Counted from the first letter of the stretch, positions 19,501 to 33,690 are shown. The stretch is 64,000 nucleotides of DNA from Odontocerum albicorne (GCA_949825065.1 OX463844.1:930001-994000); one strand, 5' to 3'. A program made the numbers and translations. The notes: generated from the letters alone by a model not told the origin.

Positions 19501-22500
19501 TACATATAATAAAATATCTCAATATCCGTCTTTAACAAACGCTCTTTCAAACACATATAATAAAATATCTCAATATCCGTCTTTAACAAACGCTCTTTCA
19601 AACACATATAATAAAATATCTCAATATCCGTCGTTAACAAACGCTTTTTCAAACACATACTCATATAATAAAATATCTCAATATCCGTCGTTAACAAACG
19701 CTCTTTCAAATACATATAATAAAATATCTCAATATCCGTCATTAACAAACGCTCTTTCAAATACATATAATAAAATATCTCAATATCCGTCTTTAACAAA
19801 CGCTCTTTCAAACACATATAATAAAATATCTCAATATCCGTCGTTAACAAACGCTTTTTCAAACACATACTCATATAATAAAATATCTCAATATCCGTCG
19901 TTAACAAACGCTCTTTCAAATACATATAATAAAATATCTCAATATCCGTCTTTAACAAACGCTCTTTCAAACACATACTCATATAATAAAATATCTCAAT
20001 ATCCGTCTTTAACAAACGCTCTTTCAAACACATATAATAAAATATCTCAATATCCGTCATTAACAAACGCTCTTTCAAATACATATAATAAAATATCTCA
20101 ATATCCGTCTTTAACAAACGCTCTTTCAAACACATATAATAAAATATCTCAATATCCGTCATTAACAAACGCTCTTTCAAATACATATAATAAAATATCT
20201 CAATATCCGTCTTTAACAAACGCTCTTTCAAACACATATAATAAAATATCTCAATATCCGTCTTTAACAAACGCTCTTTCAAACACATATAATAAAATAT
20301 CTCAATATCCGTCGTTAACAAACGCTCTTTCAAATACATATAATAAAATATCTCAATATCCGTCTTTAACAAACGCTCTTTCAAACACATATAATAAAAT
20401 ATCTCAATATCCGTCTTTAACAAACGCTCTTTCAAACACATATAATAAAATATCTCAATATCCGTCATTAACAAACGCTCTTTCAAATACATATAATAAA
20501 ATATCTCAATATCCGTCTTTAACAAACGCTCTTTCAAACACATATAATAAAATATCTCAATATCCGTCTTTAACAAACGCTCTTTCAAACACATATAATA
20601 AAATATCTCAATATCCGTCTTTAACAAACGCTCTTTCAAACACATATAATAAAATATCTCAATATCCGTCGTTAACAAACGCTTTTTCAAACACATACTC
20701 ATATAATAAAATATCTCAATATCCGTCGTTAACAAACGCTCTTTCAACCACATACTCGTATAATAAAATATCTCAATCTCCGTCGTTAACAAACGCTCTT
20801 TCAAACACATATAATAAAATATCTCAATATCCGTCGTTAACAAACGCTCTTTCAAACACATATAATAAAATATCTCAATATCCGTCTTTAACAAACGCTC
20901 TTTCAAACACATATAATAAAATATCTCAATATCCGTCGTTAACAAACGCTTTTTCAAACACATACTCATATAATAAAATATCTCAATATCCGTCGTTAAC
21001 AAACGCTCTTTCAACCACATACTCGTATAATAAAATATCTCAATCTCCGTCGTTAACAAATGCTCTTTCAAACACATATAATAAAATATTTCAATATCCG
21101 TCGTTAACAAACGCTCTTTCAAATACATATAATAAAATATCTCAATATCCGTCGTTAACAAACACTCTTTCAAACACATATAATAAAATATCTCAATATC
21201 CGTCTTTAACAAACGCTCTTTCAAACACATATAATAAAATATCTCAATATCCGTCATTAACAAACGCTCTTTCAAATACATATAATAAAATATCTCAATA
21301 TCCGTCTTTAACAAACGCTCTTTCAAACACATATAATAAAATATCTCAATATCCGTCATTAACAAACGCTCTTTCAAATACATATAATAAAATATCTCAA
21401 TATCCGTCTTTAACAAACGCTCTTTCAAACACATATAATAAAATATCTCAATATCCGTCATTAACAAACGCTCTTTCAAATACATATAATAAAATATCTC
21501 AATATCCGTCTTTAACAAACGCTCTTTCAAACACATATAATAAAATATCTCAATATCCGTCTTTAACAAACGCTCTTTCAAACACATATAATAAAATATC
21601 TCAATATCCGTCGTTAACAAACGCTTTTTCAAACACATACTCATATAATAAAATATCTCAATATCCGTCGTTAACAAACGCTCTTTCAAATACATATAAT
21701 AAAATATCTCAATATCCGTCATTAACAAACGCTCTTTCAAATACATATAATAAAATATCTCAATATCCGTCTTTAACAAACGCTCTTTCAAACACATATA
21801 ATAAAATATCTCAATATCCGTCGTTAACAAACGCTTTTTCAAACACATACTCATATAATAAAATATCTCAATATCCGTCGTTAACAAACGCTCTTTCAAA
21901 TACATATAATAAAATATCTCAATATCCGTCTTTAACAAACGCTCTTTCAAACACATACTCATATAATAAAATATCTCAATATCCGTCTTTAACAAACGCT
22001 CTTTCAAACACATATAATAAAATATCTCAATATCCGTCATTAACAAACGCTCTTTCAAATACATATAATAAAATATCTCAATATCCGTCTTTAACAAACG
22101 CTCTTTCAAACACATATAATAAAATATCTCAATATCCGTCATTAACAAACGCTCTTTCAAATACATATAATAAAATATCTCAATATCCGTCTTTAACAAA
22201 CGCTCTTTCAAACACATATAATAAAATATCTCAATATCCGTCTTTAACAAACGCTCTTTCAAACACATATAATAAAATATCTCAATATCCGTCGTTAACA
22301 AACGCTCTTTCAAATACATATAATAAAATATCTCAATATCCGTCTTTAACAAACGCTCTTTCAAACACATATAATAAAATATCTCAATATCCGTCATTAA
22401 CAAACGCTCTTTCAAATACATATAATAAAATATCTCAATATCCGTCTTTAACAAACGCTCTTTCAAACACATATAATAAAATATCTCAATATCCGTCATT

Positions 22501-25500
22501 AACAAACGCTCTTTCAAATACATATAATAAAATATCTCAATATCCGTCTTTAACAAACGCTCTTTCAAACACATATAATAAAATATCTCAATATCCGTCT
22601 TTAACAAACGCTCTTTCAAACACATATAATAAAATATCTCAATATCCGTCGTTAACAAACGCTTTTTCAAACACATACTCATATAATAAAATATCTCAAT
22701 ATCCGTCGTTAACAAACGCTCTTTCAAATACATATAATAAAATATCTCAATATCCGTCATTAACAAACGCTCTTTCAAATACATATAATAAAATATCTCA
22801 ATATCCGTCTTTAACAAACGCTCTTTCAAACACATATAATAAAATATCTCAATATCCGTCGTTAACAAACGCTTTTTCAAACACATACTCATATAATAAA
22901 ATATCTCAATATCCGTCGTTAACAAACGCTCTTTCAAATACATATAATAAAATATCTCAATATCCGTCTTTAACAAACGCTCTTTCAAACACATACTCAT
23001 ATAATAAAATATCTCAATATCCGTCTTTAACAAACGCTCTTTCAAACACATATAATAAAATATCTCAATATCCGTCATTAACAAACGCTCTTTCAAATAC
23101 ATATAATAAAATATCTCAATATCCGTCTTTAACAAACGCTCTTTCAAACACATATAATAAAATATCTCAATATCCGTCATTAACAAACGCTCTTTCAAAT
23201 ACATATAATAAAATATCTCAATATCCGTCTTTAACAAACGCTCTTTCAAACACATATAATAAAATATCTCAATATCCGTCTTTAACAAACGCTCTTTCAA
23301 ACACATATAATAAAATATCTCAATATCCGTCGTTAACAAACGCTCTTTCAAATACATATAATAAAATATCTCAATATCCGTCTTTAACAAACGCTCTTTC
23401 AAACACATATAATAAAATATCTCAATATCCGTCTTTAACAAACGCTCTTTCAAACACATATAATAAAATATCTCAATATCCGTCATTAACAAACGCTCTT
23501 TCAAATACATATAATAAAATATCTCAATATCCGTCTTTAACAAACGCTCTTTCAAACACATATAATAAAATATCTCAATATCCGTCTTTAACAAACGCTC
23601 TTTCAAACACATATAATAAAATATCTCAATATCCGTCTTTAACAAACGCTCTTTCAAACACATATAATAAAATATCTCAATATCCGTCGTTAACAAACGC
23701 TTTTTCAAACACATACTCATATAATAAAATATCTCAATATCCGTCGTTAACAAACGCTCTTTCAACCACATACTCGTATAATAAAATATCTCAATCTCCG
23801 TCGTTAACAAACGCTCTTTCAAACACATATAATAAAATATCTCAATATCCGTCGTTAACAAACGCTCTTTCAAACACATATAATAAAATATCTCAATATC
23901 CGTCTTTAACAAACGCTCTTTCAAACACATATAATAAAATATCTCAATATCCGTCGTTAACAAACGCTTTTTCAAACACATACTCATATAATAAAATATC
24001 TCAATATCCGTCGTTAACAAACGCTCTTTCAACCACATACTCGTATAATAAAATATCTCAATCTCCGTCGTTAACAAATGCTCTTTCAAACACATATAAT
24101 AAAATATTTCAATATCCGTCGTTAACAAACGCTCTTTCAAATACATATAATAAAATATCTCAATATCCGTCGTTAACAAACACTCTTTCAAACACATATA
24201 ATAAAATATCTCAATATCCGTCTTTAACAAACGCTCTTTCAAACACATATAATAAAATATCTCAATATCCGTCATTAACAAACGCTCTTTCAAATACATA
24301 TAATAAAATATCTCAATATCCGTCTTTAACAAACGCTCTTTCAAACACATATAATAAAATATCTCAATATCCGTCATTAACAAACGCTCTTTCAAATACA
24401 TATAATAAAATATCTCAATATCCGTCTTTAACAAACGCTCTTTCAAACACATATAATAAAATATCTCAATATCCGTCATTAACAAACGCTCTTTCAAATA
24501 CATATAATAAAATATCTCAATATCCGTCTTTAACAAACGCTCTTTCAAACACATATAATAAAATATCTCAATATCCGTCTTTAACAAACGCTCTTTCAAA
24601 CACATATAATAAAATATCTCAATATCCGTCGTTAACAAACGCTTTTTCAAACACATACTCATATAATAAAATATCTCAATATCCGTCGTTAACAAACGCT
24701 CTTTCAACCACATACTCGTATAATAAAATATCTCAATCTCCGTCGTTAACAAACGCTCTTTCAAACACATATAATAAAATATCTCAATATCCGTCGTTAA
24801 CAAACGCTCTTTCAAACACATATAATAAAATATCTCAATATCCGTCTTTAACAAACGCTCTTTCAAACACATATAATAAAATATCTCAATATCCGTCGTT
24901 AACAAACGCTTTTTCAAACACATACTCATATAATAAAATATCTCAATATCCGTCGTTAACAAACGCTCTTTCAACCACATACTCGTATAATAAAATATCT
25001 CAATCTCCGTCGTTAACAAATGCTCTTTCAAACACATATAATAAAATATTTCAATATCCGTCGTTAACAAACGCTCTTTCAAATACATATAATAAAATAT
25101 CTCAATATCCGTCGTTAACAAACACTCTTTCAAACACATATAATAAAATATCTCAATATCCGTCTTTAACAAACGCTCTTTCAAACACATATAATAAAAT
25201 ATCTCAATATCCGTCATTAACAAACGCTCTTTCAAATACATATAATAAAATATCTCAATATCCGTCTTTAACAAACGCTCTTTCAAACACATATAATAAA
25301 ATATCTCAATATCCGTCATTAACAAACGCTCTTTCAAATACATATAATAAAATATCTCAATATCCGTCTTTAACAAACGCTCTTTCAAACACATATAATA
25401 AAATATCTCAATATCCGTCATTAACAAACGCTCTTTCAAATACATATAATAAAATATCTCAATATCCGTCTTTAACAAACGCTCTTTCAAACACATATAA

Positions 25501-28500
25501 TAAAATATCTCAATATCCGTCTTTAACAAACGCTCTTTCAAACACATATAATAAAATATCTCAATATCCGTCGTTAACAAACGCTTTTTCAAACACATAC
25601 TCATATAATAAAATATCTCAATATCCGTCGTTAACAAACGCTCTTTCAACCACATACTCGTATAATAAAATATCTCAATCTCCGTCGTTAACAAACGCTC
25701 TTTCAAACACATATAATAAAATATCTCAATATCCGTCGTTAACAAACGCTCTTTCAAACACATATAATAAAATATCTCAATATCCGTCTTTAACAAACGC
25801 TCTTTCAAACACATATAATAAAATATCTCAATATCCGTCGTTAACAAACGCTTTTTCAAACACATACTCATATAATAAAATATCTCAATATCCGTCGTTA
25901 ACAAACGCTCTTTCAACCACATACTCGTATAATAAAATATCTCAATCTCCGTCGTTAACAAATGCTCTTTCAAACACATATAATAAAATATTTCAATATC
26001 CGTCGTTAACAAACGCTCTTTCAAATACATATAATAAAATATCTCAATATCCGTCGTTAACAAACACTCTTTCAAACACATATAATAAAATATCTCAATA
26101 TCCGTCTTTAACAAACGCTCTTTCAAACACATATAATAAAATATCTCAATATCCGTCATTAACAAACGCTCTTTCAAATACATATAATAAAATATCTCAA
26201 TATCCGTCTTTAACAAACGCTCTTTCAAACACATATAATAAAATATCTCAATATCCGTCATTAACAAACGCTCTTTCAAATACATATAATAAAATATCTC
26301 AATATCCGTCTTTAACAAACGCTCTTTCAAACACATATAATAAAATATCTCAATATCCGTCATTAACAAACGCTCTTTCAAATACATATAATAAAATATC
26401 TCAATATCCGTCTTTAACAAACGCTCTTTCAAACACATATAATAAAATATCTCAATATCCGTCTTTAACAAACGCTCTTTCAAACACATATAATAAAATA
26501 TCTCAATATCCGTCGTTAACAAACGCTTTTTCAAACACATACTCATATAATAAAATATCTCAATATCCGTCGTTAACAAACGCTCTTTCAAATACATATA
26601 ATAAAATATCTCAATATCCGTCTTTAACAAACGCTCTTTCAAACACATACTCATATAATAAAATATCTCAATATCCGTCTTTAACAAACGCTCTTTCAAA
26701 CACATATAATAAAATATCTCAATATCCGTCATTAACAAACGCTCTTTCAAATACATATAATAAAATATCTCAATATCCGTCTTTAACAAACGCTCTTTCA
26801 AACACATATAATAAAATATCTCAATATCCGTCATTAACAAACGCTCTTTCAAATACATATAATAAAATATCTCAATATCCGTCTTTAACAAACGCTCTTT
26901 CAAACACATATAATAAAATATCTCAATATCCGTCTTTAACAAACGCTCTTTCAAACACATATAATAAAATATCTCAATATCCGTCGTTAACAAACGCTCT
27001 TTCAAATACATATAATAAAATATCTCAATATCCGTCTTTAACAAACGCTCTTTCAAACACATATAATAAAATATCTCAATATCCGTCTTTAACAAACGCT
27101 CTTTCAAACACATATAATAAAATATCTCAATATCCGTCGTTAACAAACGCTTTTTCAAACACATACTCATATAATAAAATATCTCAATATCCGTCTTTAA
27201 CAAACGCTCTTTCAAACACATATAATAAAATATCTCAATATCCGTCATTAACAAACGCTCTTTCAAATACATATAATAAAATATCTCAATATCCGTCTTT
27301 AACAAACGCTCTTTCAAACACATATAATAAAATATCTCAATATCCGTCTTTAACAAACGCTCTTTCAAACACATATAATAAAATATCTCAATATCCGTCT
27401 TTAACAAACGCTCTTTCAAACACATATAATAAAATATCTCAATATCCGTCGTTAACAAACGCTTTTTCAAACACATACTCATATAATAAAATATCTCAAT
27501 ATCCGTCGTTAACAAACGCTCTTTCAAATACATATAATAAAATATCTCAATATCCGTCATTAACAAACGCTCTTTCAAATACATATAATAAAATATCTCA
27601 ATATCCGTCTTTAACAAACGCTCTTTCAAACACATATAATAAAATATCTCAATATCCGTCTTTAACAAACGCTCTTTCAAACACATATAATAAAATATCT
27701 CAATATCCGTCGTTAACAAACGCTCTTTCAAATACATATAATAAAATATCTCAATATCCGTCTTTAACAAACGCTCTTTCAAACACATACTCATATAATA
27801 AAATATCTCAATATCCGTCTTTAACAAACGCTCTTTCAAACACATATAATAAAATATCTCAATATCCGTCATTAACAAACGCTCTTTCAAATACATATAA
27901 TAAAATATCTCAATATCCGTCTTTAACAAACGCTCTTTCAAACACATATAATAAAATATCTCAATATCCGTCATTAACAAACGCTCTTTCAAATACATAT
28001 AATAAAATATCTCAATATCCGTCTTTAACAAACGCTCTTTCAAACACATATAATAAAATATCTCAATATCCGTCTTTAACAAACGCTCTTTCAAACACAT
28101 ATAATAAAATATCTCAATATCCGTCGTTAACAAACGCTCTTTCAAATACATATAATAAAATATCTCAATATCCGTCTTTAACAAACGCTCTTTCAAACAC
28201 ATATAATAAAATATCTCAATATCCGTCTTTAACAAACGCTCTTTCAAACACATATAATAAAATATCTCAATATCCGTCGTTAACAAACGCTTTTTCAAAC
28301 ACATACTCATATAATAAAATATCTCAATATCCGTCTTTAACAAACGCTCTTTCAAACACATATAATAAAATATCTCAATATCCGTCATTAACAAACGCTC
28401 TTTCAAATACATATAATAAAATATCTCAATATCCGTCTTTAACAAACGCTCTTTCAAACACATATAATAAAATATCTCAATATCCGTCTTTAACAAACGC

Positions 28501-29415
28501 TCTTTCAAACACATATAATAAAATATCTCAATATCCGTCTTTAACAAACGCTCTTTCAAACACATATAATAAAATATCTCAATATCCGTCGTTAACAAAC
28601 GCTTTTTCAAACACATACTCATATAATAAAATATCTCAATATCCGTCGTTAACAAACGCTCTTTCAAATACATATAATAAAATATCTCAATATCCGTCAT
28701 TAACAAACGCTCTTTCAAATACATATAATAAAATATCTCAATATCCGTCTTTAACAAACGCTCTTTCAAACACATATAATAAAATATCTCAATATCCGTC
28801 TTTAACAAACGCTCTTTCAAACACATATAATAAAATATCTCAATATCCGTCGTTAACAAACGCTCTTTCAAATACATATAATAAAATATCTCAATATCCG
28901 TCTTTAACAAACGCTCTTTCAAACACATACTCATATAATAAAATATCTCAATATCCGTCTTTAACAAACGCTCTTTCAAACACATATAATAAAATATCTC
29001 AATATCCGTCATTAACAAACGCTCTTTCAAATACATATAATAAAATATCTCAATATCCGTCTTTAACAAACGCTCTTTCAAACACATATAATAAAATATC
29101 TCAATATCCGTCATTAACAAACGCTCTTTCAAATACATATAATAAAATATCTCAATATCCGTCTTTAACAAACGCTCTTTCAAACACATATAATAAAATA
29201 TCTCAATATCCGTCTTTAACAAACGCTCTTTCAAACACATATAATAAAATATCTCAATATCCGTCGTTAACAAACGCTCTTTCAACCACATACTCGTATA
29301 ATAAAATATCTCAATCTCCGTCGTTAACAAATGCTCTTTCAAACACATATAATAAAATATTTCAATATCCGTCGTTAACAAACGCTCTTTCAAACACATA
29401 TAATAAAATATCTCA
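16549..29415. repeat. Satellite array, about 247 units of 51/57 bp with nested higher-order repeats
   Basis: The basic unit is 51 bp (AATATCCGTCTTTAACAAAC, then GCTCTTTCAAACACATATAA, then TAAAATATCTC). A 57-bp variant carries an extra ACTCAT or ACTCGT in the ACATATAA part. Diagnostic variants repeat at fixed distances. The AAATGC variant is at 17152, 18043, 21061, 24079, 25021, 25963 and 29332, giving spacings 891, 3018, 3018, 942, 942 and 3369. A CTTTTT variant recurs every 1038 bases (18607, 19645, 20683 and 21625, 22663, 23701). So 3018 = 942 + 1038 + 1038 (58 units: 48 of 51 bp and 10 of 57 bp). At the right end a further 1140-bp period is seen (about 26650, 27790, 28930). Blocks look almost identical by eye, indicating recent amplification. 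Confidence 0.95.
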
Positions 29416-29727
29416 TTTTGTAGTTTCCAGTGCTGTAACAACTATTATTGCTGAGTATTTAAAAAAATATATTATTATTATAACTGAGTATTTAAAAAAA
29501 ATATATTCCATATTATTATTAAGTTTTGATACACCAAAATCGATAAAGATTAGTTCACAACAGTATTTAGTATCAATTGTGATGTAAAGGAGAGAAACGT
29601 TCATGTGAAAAATACTGAATAGAGCCGAATAATATTTTGAAAGAAGGAAAAGTACGAAGTTAGAAAACTCGTAGAAGTCTGTATTTTTTGCTCCAAGTGG
29701 AGAGCGGCGTGATGTTATGTATGCACA

Positions 29728-30026
29728 TATGAGGAGGTAATATTAAAAAAAGAACATGTCCACCAAATAAGAAGGTTGGGAAATCGCAAAAAAAACTGTT
29801 CGCATTAAAAATATATGACATAATAATTCATTGTAAAAATATCTGAAATCCTTAAAATCGCTTAAGGTGACTTGATTTGTTGTTTAAAATCGAATCATAA
29901 TAATTAAAATAGTTATTCTAGTTTAAAATATGGACATTATCTTTTTTGAGTGAACAATTCTACTTTAATCTTTTTTGATTTAACAGGTCTGGGACATGAT
30001 GTTTTTTTGTTCGATTTCAAAAATAA
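29728..30026 (+). mobile_element. TIR element 'T', left part
   Basis: Starts GAGGAGGTAATATTAAAAAA with ACATGTCCACC and matches the left ~300 bases of the complete copy at 54413-55140, including GGAAATCGCAAAAAAAACTG and TCCTTAAAATCGCTTAAG. It is cut off after GATTTCAAAAATA, where antisense LINE-D sequence begins. Non-coding. Confidence 0.75.
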
Positions 30027-30432
30027 TTGTACTTTGCTCCTCTAAGTACATGACCCAAATAGGATCACCTTTCGGATTTTAATACAACATTAGCCAGCAA
30101 CTATCTATCAACTTTGGCTCTTTGAAGAACCGTTGTGTTGCTGACCATATCCGTCCAGGGTATCCGTAGCATTCTCCGGTGCATCTACATTTCAAATGCT
30201 TCCAGTCGGTTCATACTATCAACTTTGAGGGTCCATGATTCCACTCCATGCAATAACACTGACCAAAAGTAGAATTTGACTAACCGTTGTCGACGTTTCA
30301 AGTTTAGGTTAGCATCGCAGAATACGCTTCTCATTTTATTAAAAGCCGCACGATATGATTCAATTCTGCACTTGACTTTGGTTTCTGAGTCGAAGTGTTC
30401 TACTAGGATACTTCCGAGGTATTTAAATGGAA
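30027..30432 (-). mobile_element. LINE-D ORF2 fragment (post-RT region)
   Basis: The minus strand reads FKYLGSILVEHFDSETKVKC, RIESYRAAFNKMRSVFCDAN, then RRQRLVKFYFWSVLLHGVES, WTLKVDSMNRLEAFEM, a stop, and MHRRMLRIPWTDMVSN; later SYLGHVLRGAKYN. These follow one another as in intact insect LINE ORF2 proteins and overlap the copy at 10348-10800. Stops and frameshifts make it dead. It interrupts the TIR element on its right side. Confidence 0.85.
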
Positions 30433-31334
30433 TAACAAGGTAATTTATTGTTAAACATCCATCAAGTGTTTATTCATAATAGTGTATATTCCCAAGTGAT
30501 AAAAAGTGTCATTTTTCGTTTATTTTTTTACATTCGTCTGTAATCACTGAAGATAACGTTTTTAATTCCTCTACCCCATCACACACATTAATCAGCATCT
30601 ACAATCTTTATAGTGCAAGCTCTTCGGTACAAAAGGCAATTATGTTTTCGGCTAAACTCCGCTCGTAAAATGAGATAGTAATTAAAATAAAAACACTCAT
30701 CATCCTGAGTCCTCCGCGTCCTGGAGTCCTGCGTGCGGGAGTAGGAAACAAAAGCTCTCCCGAAGGCAGGGCCGTTGCGCTCGTATACACAATGTGTATG
30801 TATACTTAGGCAATTAATTCAAAGGACGACATCGAGCTGAACATGTTCTCATTTTTTATGTTTTTTTCTTCATGCTGGTTTTACAAGTTTTTCTATAATT
30901 TATTGTTTTAGAATTATATATTGTAAAAATCTAGTGGAGACCTTATAAAACATTTATGACCCTTTTCAAACCCTTGAGAAGAATTTACTTTCTATTCTTT
31001 CATTATTATTTTTATAGTTATATACACAGCTCATATTTCTGCTCAATTCATTTTCTTTTCTTTGATATTTTATTATTGCTCATATTATTTGGCAAATACT
31101 TTGGCAAATACCTAGATTATTTATATCATCATTTATTTAAACTGTTATTGTAACAATGAAAATATTTACATCGTCTTTTAAAGAACAATAACTCTTAAAA
31201 AATACTCTTATCTGAGATTCAAACGTACTGTTTTTGAAAGATTAAAAATAATAAAAAAATATACCAAGTCCTGTATAAGATAACGGCCATAAAAAAATAA
31301 ACTTGTGTTTGAAGCATAAATGCATAGATAAAAT
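30433..31334. other. Spacer with a small GC-richer patch
   Basis: 30690-30790 is GC-richer; the antisense frame there (containing LPSGELLFPTPARRTPGRGG) has no family I recognise. 30840-31290 is AT-rich and featureless. Confidence 0.4.
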
Positions 31335-31665
31335 TAATGTTTTTAGTAAGGTGAAAAAAGAAAGAGATTTAAGAAGGTTTCTTTATGCGGAGAGAATGAG
31401 TGATAAAAAATTACTAAGCGAGTATATAAGACAGAAGTGCAAGGTATGCGTAAAAGAGGTAGACTGTGGGAAATGTGGCTGGACCAAATGGACCAGATTT
31501 TGAAAGAATGTAAAGTGAGAAGTATGATGAATGAAAGATTGTGCATGATGACAAGAATTAATTTGGAGGTGGTGAAAGTTGTGTGCTTTAATAGAAACGG
31601 TTGGTATTTTGTTCTTTCTGCCTACCTCGCAAGAAAGTCGACGTGATGATATATATGTATGCATT
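31335..31665 (+). mobile_element. LINE-B ORF2 C-terminal fragment
   Basis: Frames on the plus strand give KERDLRRFLYAERMSDKKLL (a decayed LRWFGHxxRM segment), LWEMWLDQMDQILKE, then VKVVCFNRNGWYFVLSAYLA. These are the W-DQ and 'N-W-VLSAYP' ends of the family. Frameshifted and 5'-truncated. Confidence 0.7.
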
Positions 31666-32940
31666 TGAAGAATCTGAAACACATTGTTTTGTAATACTCA
31701 AAATTGAAACCCAAACAGGTTAACAGATAAAATCAAAACATAAATGCCAAGACATGAGCTTGGAATTGAGAATGGGTATGGTTTGCTGCTATATGTGGAT
31801 CAATAAAGCTATTTCCACGATTCTTTGGATATATCATGTTACAAATATGGAAGTGTTTACTCCAATGTAACATATAAATAGCAAGAACTGATTAAGATAG
31901 TTAAGGTTTGCGAGCTGCAATATCTAGGTTACATTAGGGGAAGTTGAGAAAGCTTTTTCCGATTGTCCATTATACAGTACCTCGTTGCAAACTCTTATCA
32001 ACTTGATAAGCAGTGAGACTCAATCACATGAATGTATCACGCGAGTCAAACCTCGCTTACTTCATCATTTCAGATGGACCAAAAAGTCCCCTCCACAATA
32101 TCTCGCAAACAGTTATCAAAAACATACCACACTTAATAGATCACACAAACCTACGCGACAAGTCATCCCTCTTGCAAGCCCAGGCACTCAAACTCTTGTC
32201 CCATTAACATACACGCTTTGTTCCACTGTCTGTATTTTTTCACCCTTTGAATTTGGTACCCTATTTTACGTCATGGGAGTCAAATTGGCATATTGCCTTT
32301 GAGCAAAATATATTCTTACTCTAGAGACAATACAACCGATGATTCAGGGAAAAATAAACGACAAATATGGCAAAAGAGGTTGACACACCTTTGGCTTAAC
32401 AAGGCGTGGAAGTGGAAAAGGTAGGGCAAAAGATAAGGGCTGCTATATTTGATAGAAGACGGCACCTCATAAAGAAGATTACACGAAAGTTGCGCATGTG
32501 TCAACTTGATCAAATTCAATTATTTACTCAGGTAAACTAATTAAACCGAAATATGCATAAACGATCGAAATGTTAATTTATCCATTTTGAGATATTATAA
32601 TTCAACTTGTTTTATAGGCACACGGGCAGCATTACTCCTAGCAGAGACTCTGTCGACAGAATCTTACCATAATTTCTCAATTACAAAGATAACATCCCGT
32701 CCTCTGTAAACTGGTAATCTTCACGCCCAAGACCTTGTCACTGTTAATAATTTCATTGTTTGAAAACTTAAGCTCTTCCATATATCTCTATATTGCCTCG
32801 ATACAGCCTTATCTTACCCACTTGTAGGATTAATGGGATAGCTACTGCAATTCCCCCACTGAAGTTGATTTAAGCTACAATAGGAAAAACAATAGTGAGG
32901 TAATCGCAATATTTTATGTTATTTATTTTTCTGTTTTACA
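31666..32940. other. Spacer, nothing coding recognised
   Basis: A phrase at 31972-31998 (TACAGTACCTCGTTGCAAAC) recurs at 33371-33396, so an unidentified repeat end is present. The frames at 31985-32302 and 32013-32207 have no recognised domain. The rest shows no structure. Confidence 0.4.
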
Positions 32941-33370
32941 TATGTGAGAAGGTAACATTAAAAAAAGATTATGTCCATCGGACACAAAAAAGAGTTGTTA
33001 AAGCAGATTTCTTCTTATCGATGGTACGGACCCGTTTAACATTTTCATTTCAATGAAAAAAAAACACCTAAATCATTTTGAAATCATAATAAAAAACAGT
33101 ATTTTTTCAAAAAGAGTCTTGTCCAGGCTTCAAACCAATCAAAAAAGACCATGTCCGAATTGACCAATCATAACTTTCCGATTGTGTCTAACTTCGTACC
33201 AGTTCACCAGCAACTGATAGTTTTAAATCGTACGTGCAGTGTAATGTCATTAAACAGCTTTATCTACCTACATATATTTATAGTTTTGTAGTAATATTTC
33301 TTTTTATTTTGTTACACTTTACTTATTTTATTTGATTAAAATAAAAATAAATTACTCTACCCAATTATTT
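32941..33370 (-). mobile_element. TIR element 'T', right half in inverted orientation
   Basis: Begins GTGAGAAGGTAACATTAAAA with ATTATGTCCATCGG and matches the reverse complement of the right ~400 bases of 54413-55140, including TCTTCTTATCGATGGTACGG, CAATCATAACTTTCCGATTG and the internal TTACTCTACCCAATTATT. The other half is missing. Non-coding. Confidence 0.75.
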
Positions 33371-33594
33371 ATACAGTACCTCGTTGCAAACTCTTAACTT
33401 GACGAGATTTCTCTTCAATCGGGCGTTGAGACTCATTTGCGTACTAACCCACCTCACCTCAATTTACACCTTTTTATTTGGGACGCAATTGAAGAATAAA
33501 CTTATAAGCGTTATCAAACCTACATCTTCCTTTATTACGTTCAAGAGAAAATGAAAAAAAAAGTTGAATTGTTCAGAATAGTCTTTCAATAAAA
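33371..33594. repeat. Repeat end shared with 31972
   Basis: Begins with TACAGTACCTCGTTGCAAAC, the phrase also found at 31972; beyond about 30 bases the two diverge. Nature unknown. Confidence 0.4.
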
Positions 33595-33690
33595 ATTTTC
33601 TTACTATCTCAAAAATCTCTCCGTTGCTGGCCGAGATCGTCCCATGCCTCCCTCAGCCCTCAGTCCCCAACCTAAATGTCTCCAACTACG
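33595..33690 (+). mobile_element. Penelope-like fragment (end of GIY-YIG ORF)
   Basis: Reads LKNLSVAGRDRP/KISPLLAEIVPCLP-like sequence in two frames (CTCTCCGTTGCTGGCCGAGA, then CCCTCAGTCCCCAACC). It corresponds to the antisense stretch at 58385-58500 and to the C-terminus of the ORF at 7650-8660. The terminal tail is absent. Confidence 0.65.

Larger units (their letters stand above)
16464..29441 (-). other. 12,978-bp open reading frame across the satellite (probably not a gene)
   Basis: Because 51 and 57 are multiples of three and one minus-strand frame of the unit lacks stops, the whole array reads through as 4325 codons of IEIFYYMCLKERLLKTD-type repeats (17 or 19 residues). It ends in the LINE-B tail. 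The differences between units are nearly all amino-acid changing (C/Y, K/T/M, E/K, R/C/H, D/E, and the MSM or TSM insertion), with only an occasional silent GAG/GAA. This gives no sign of protein-level selection. There is no signal peptide or known domain, and the first residues (MLQHWKLQN) lie in unrelated flank. It is a by-product of the repeat unless transcription is shown. Confidence 0.8.

Noticed and set aside
16549..29415. CRISPR-like appearance of regular repeats
   Set aside because: Units are contiguous with no unique spacers, the DNA is eukaryotic and the pattern is that of a satellite.
16464..29441. Giant repeat protein gene
   Set aside because: The frame follows from unit lengths divisible by three, variation is almost all nonsynonymous, the first residues are unrelated flank and the end is a dead LINE tail.
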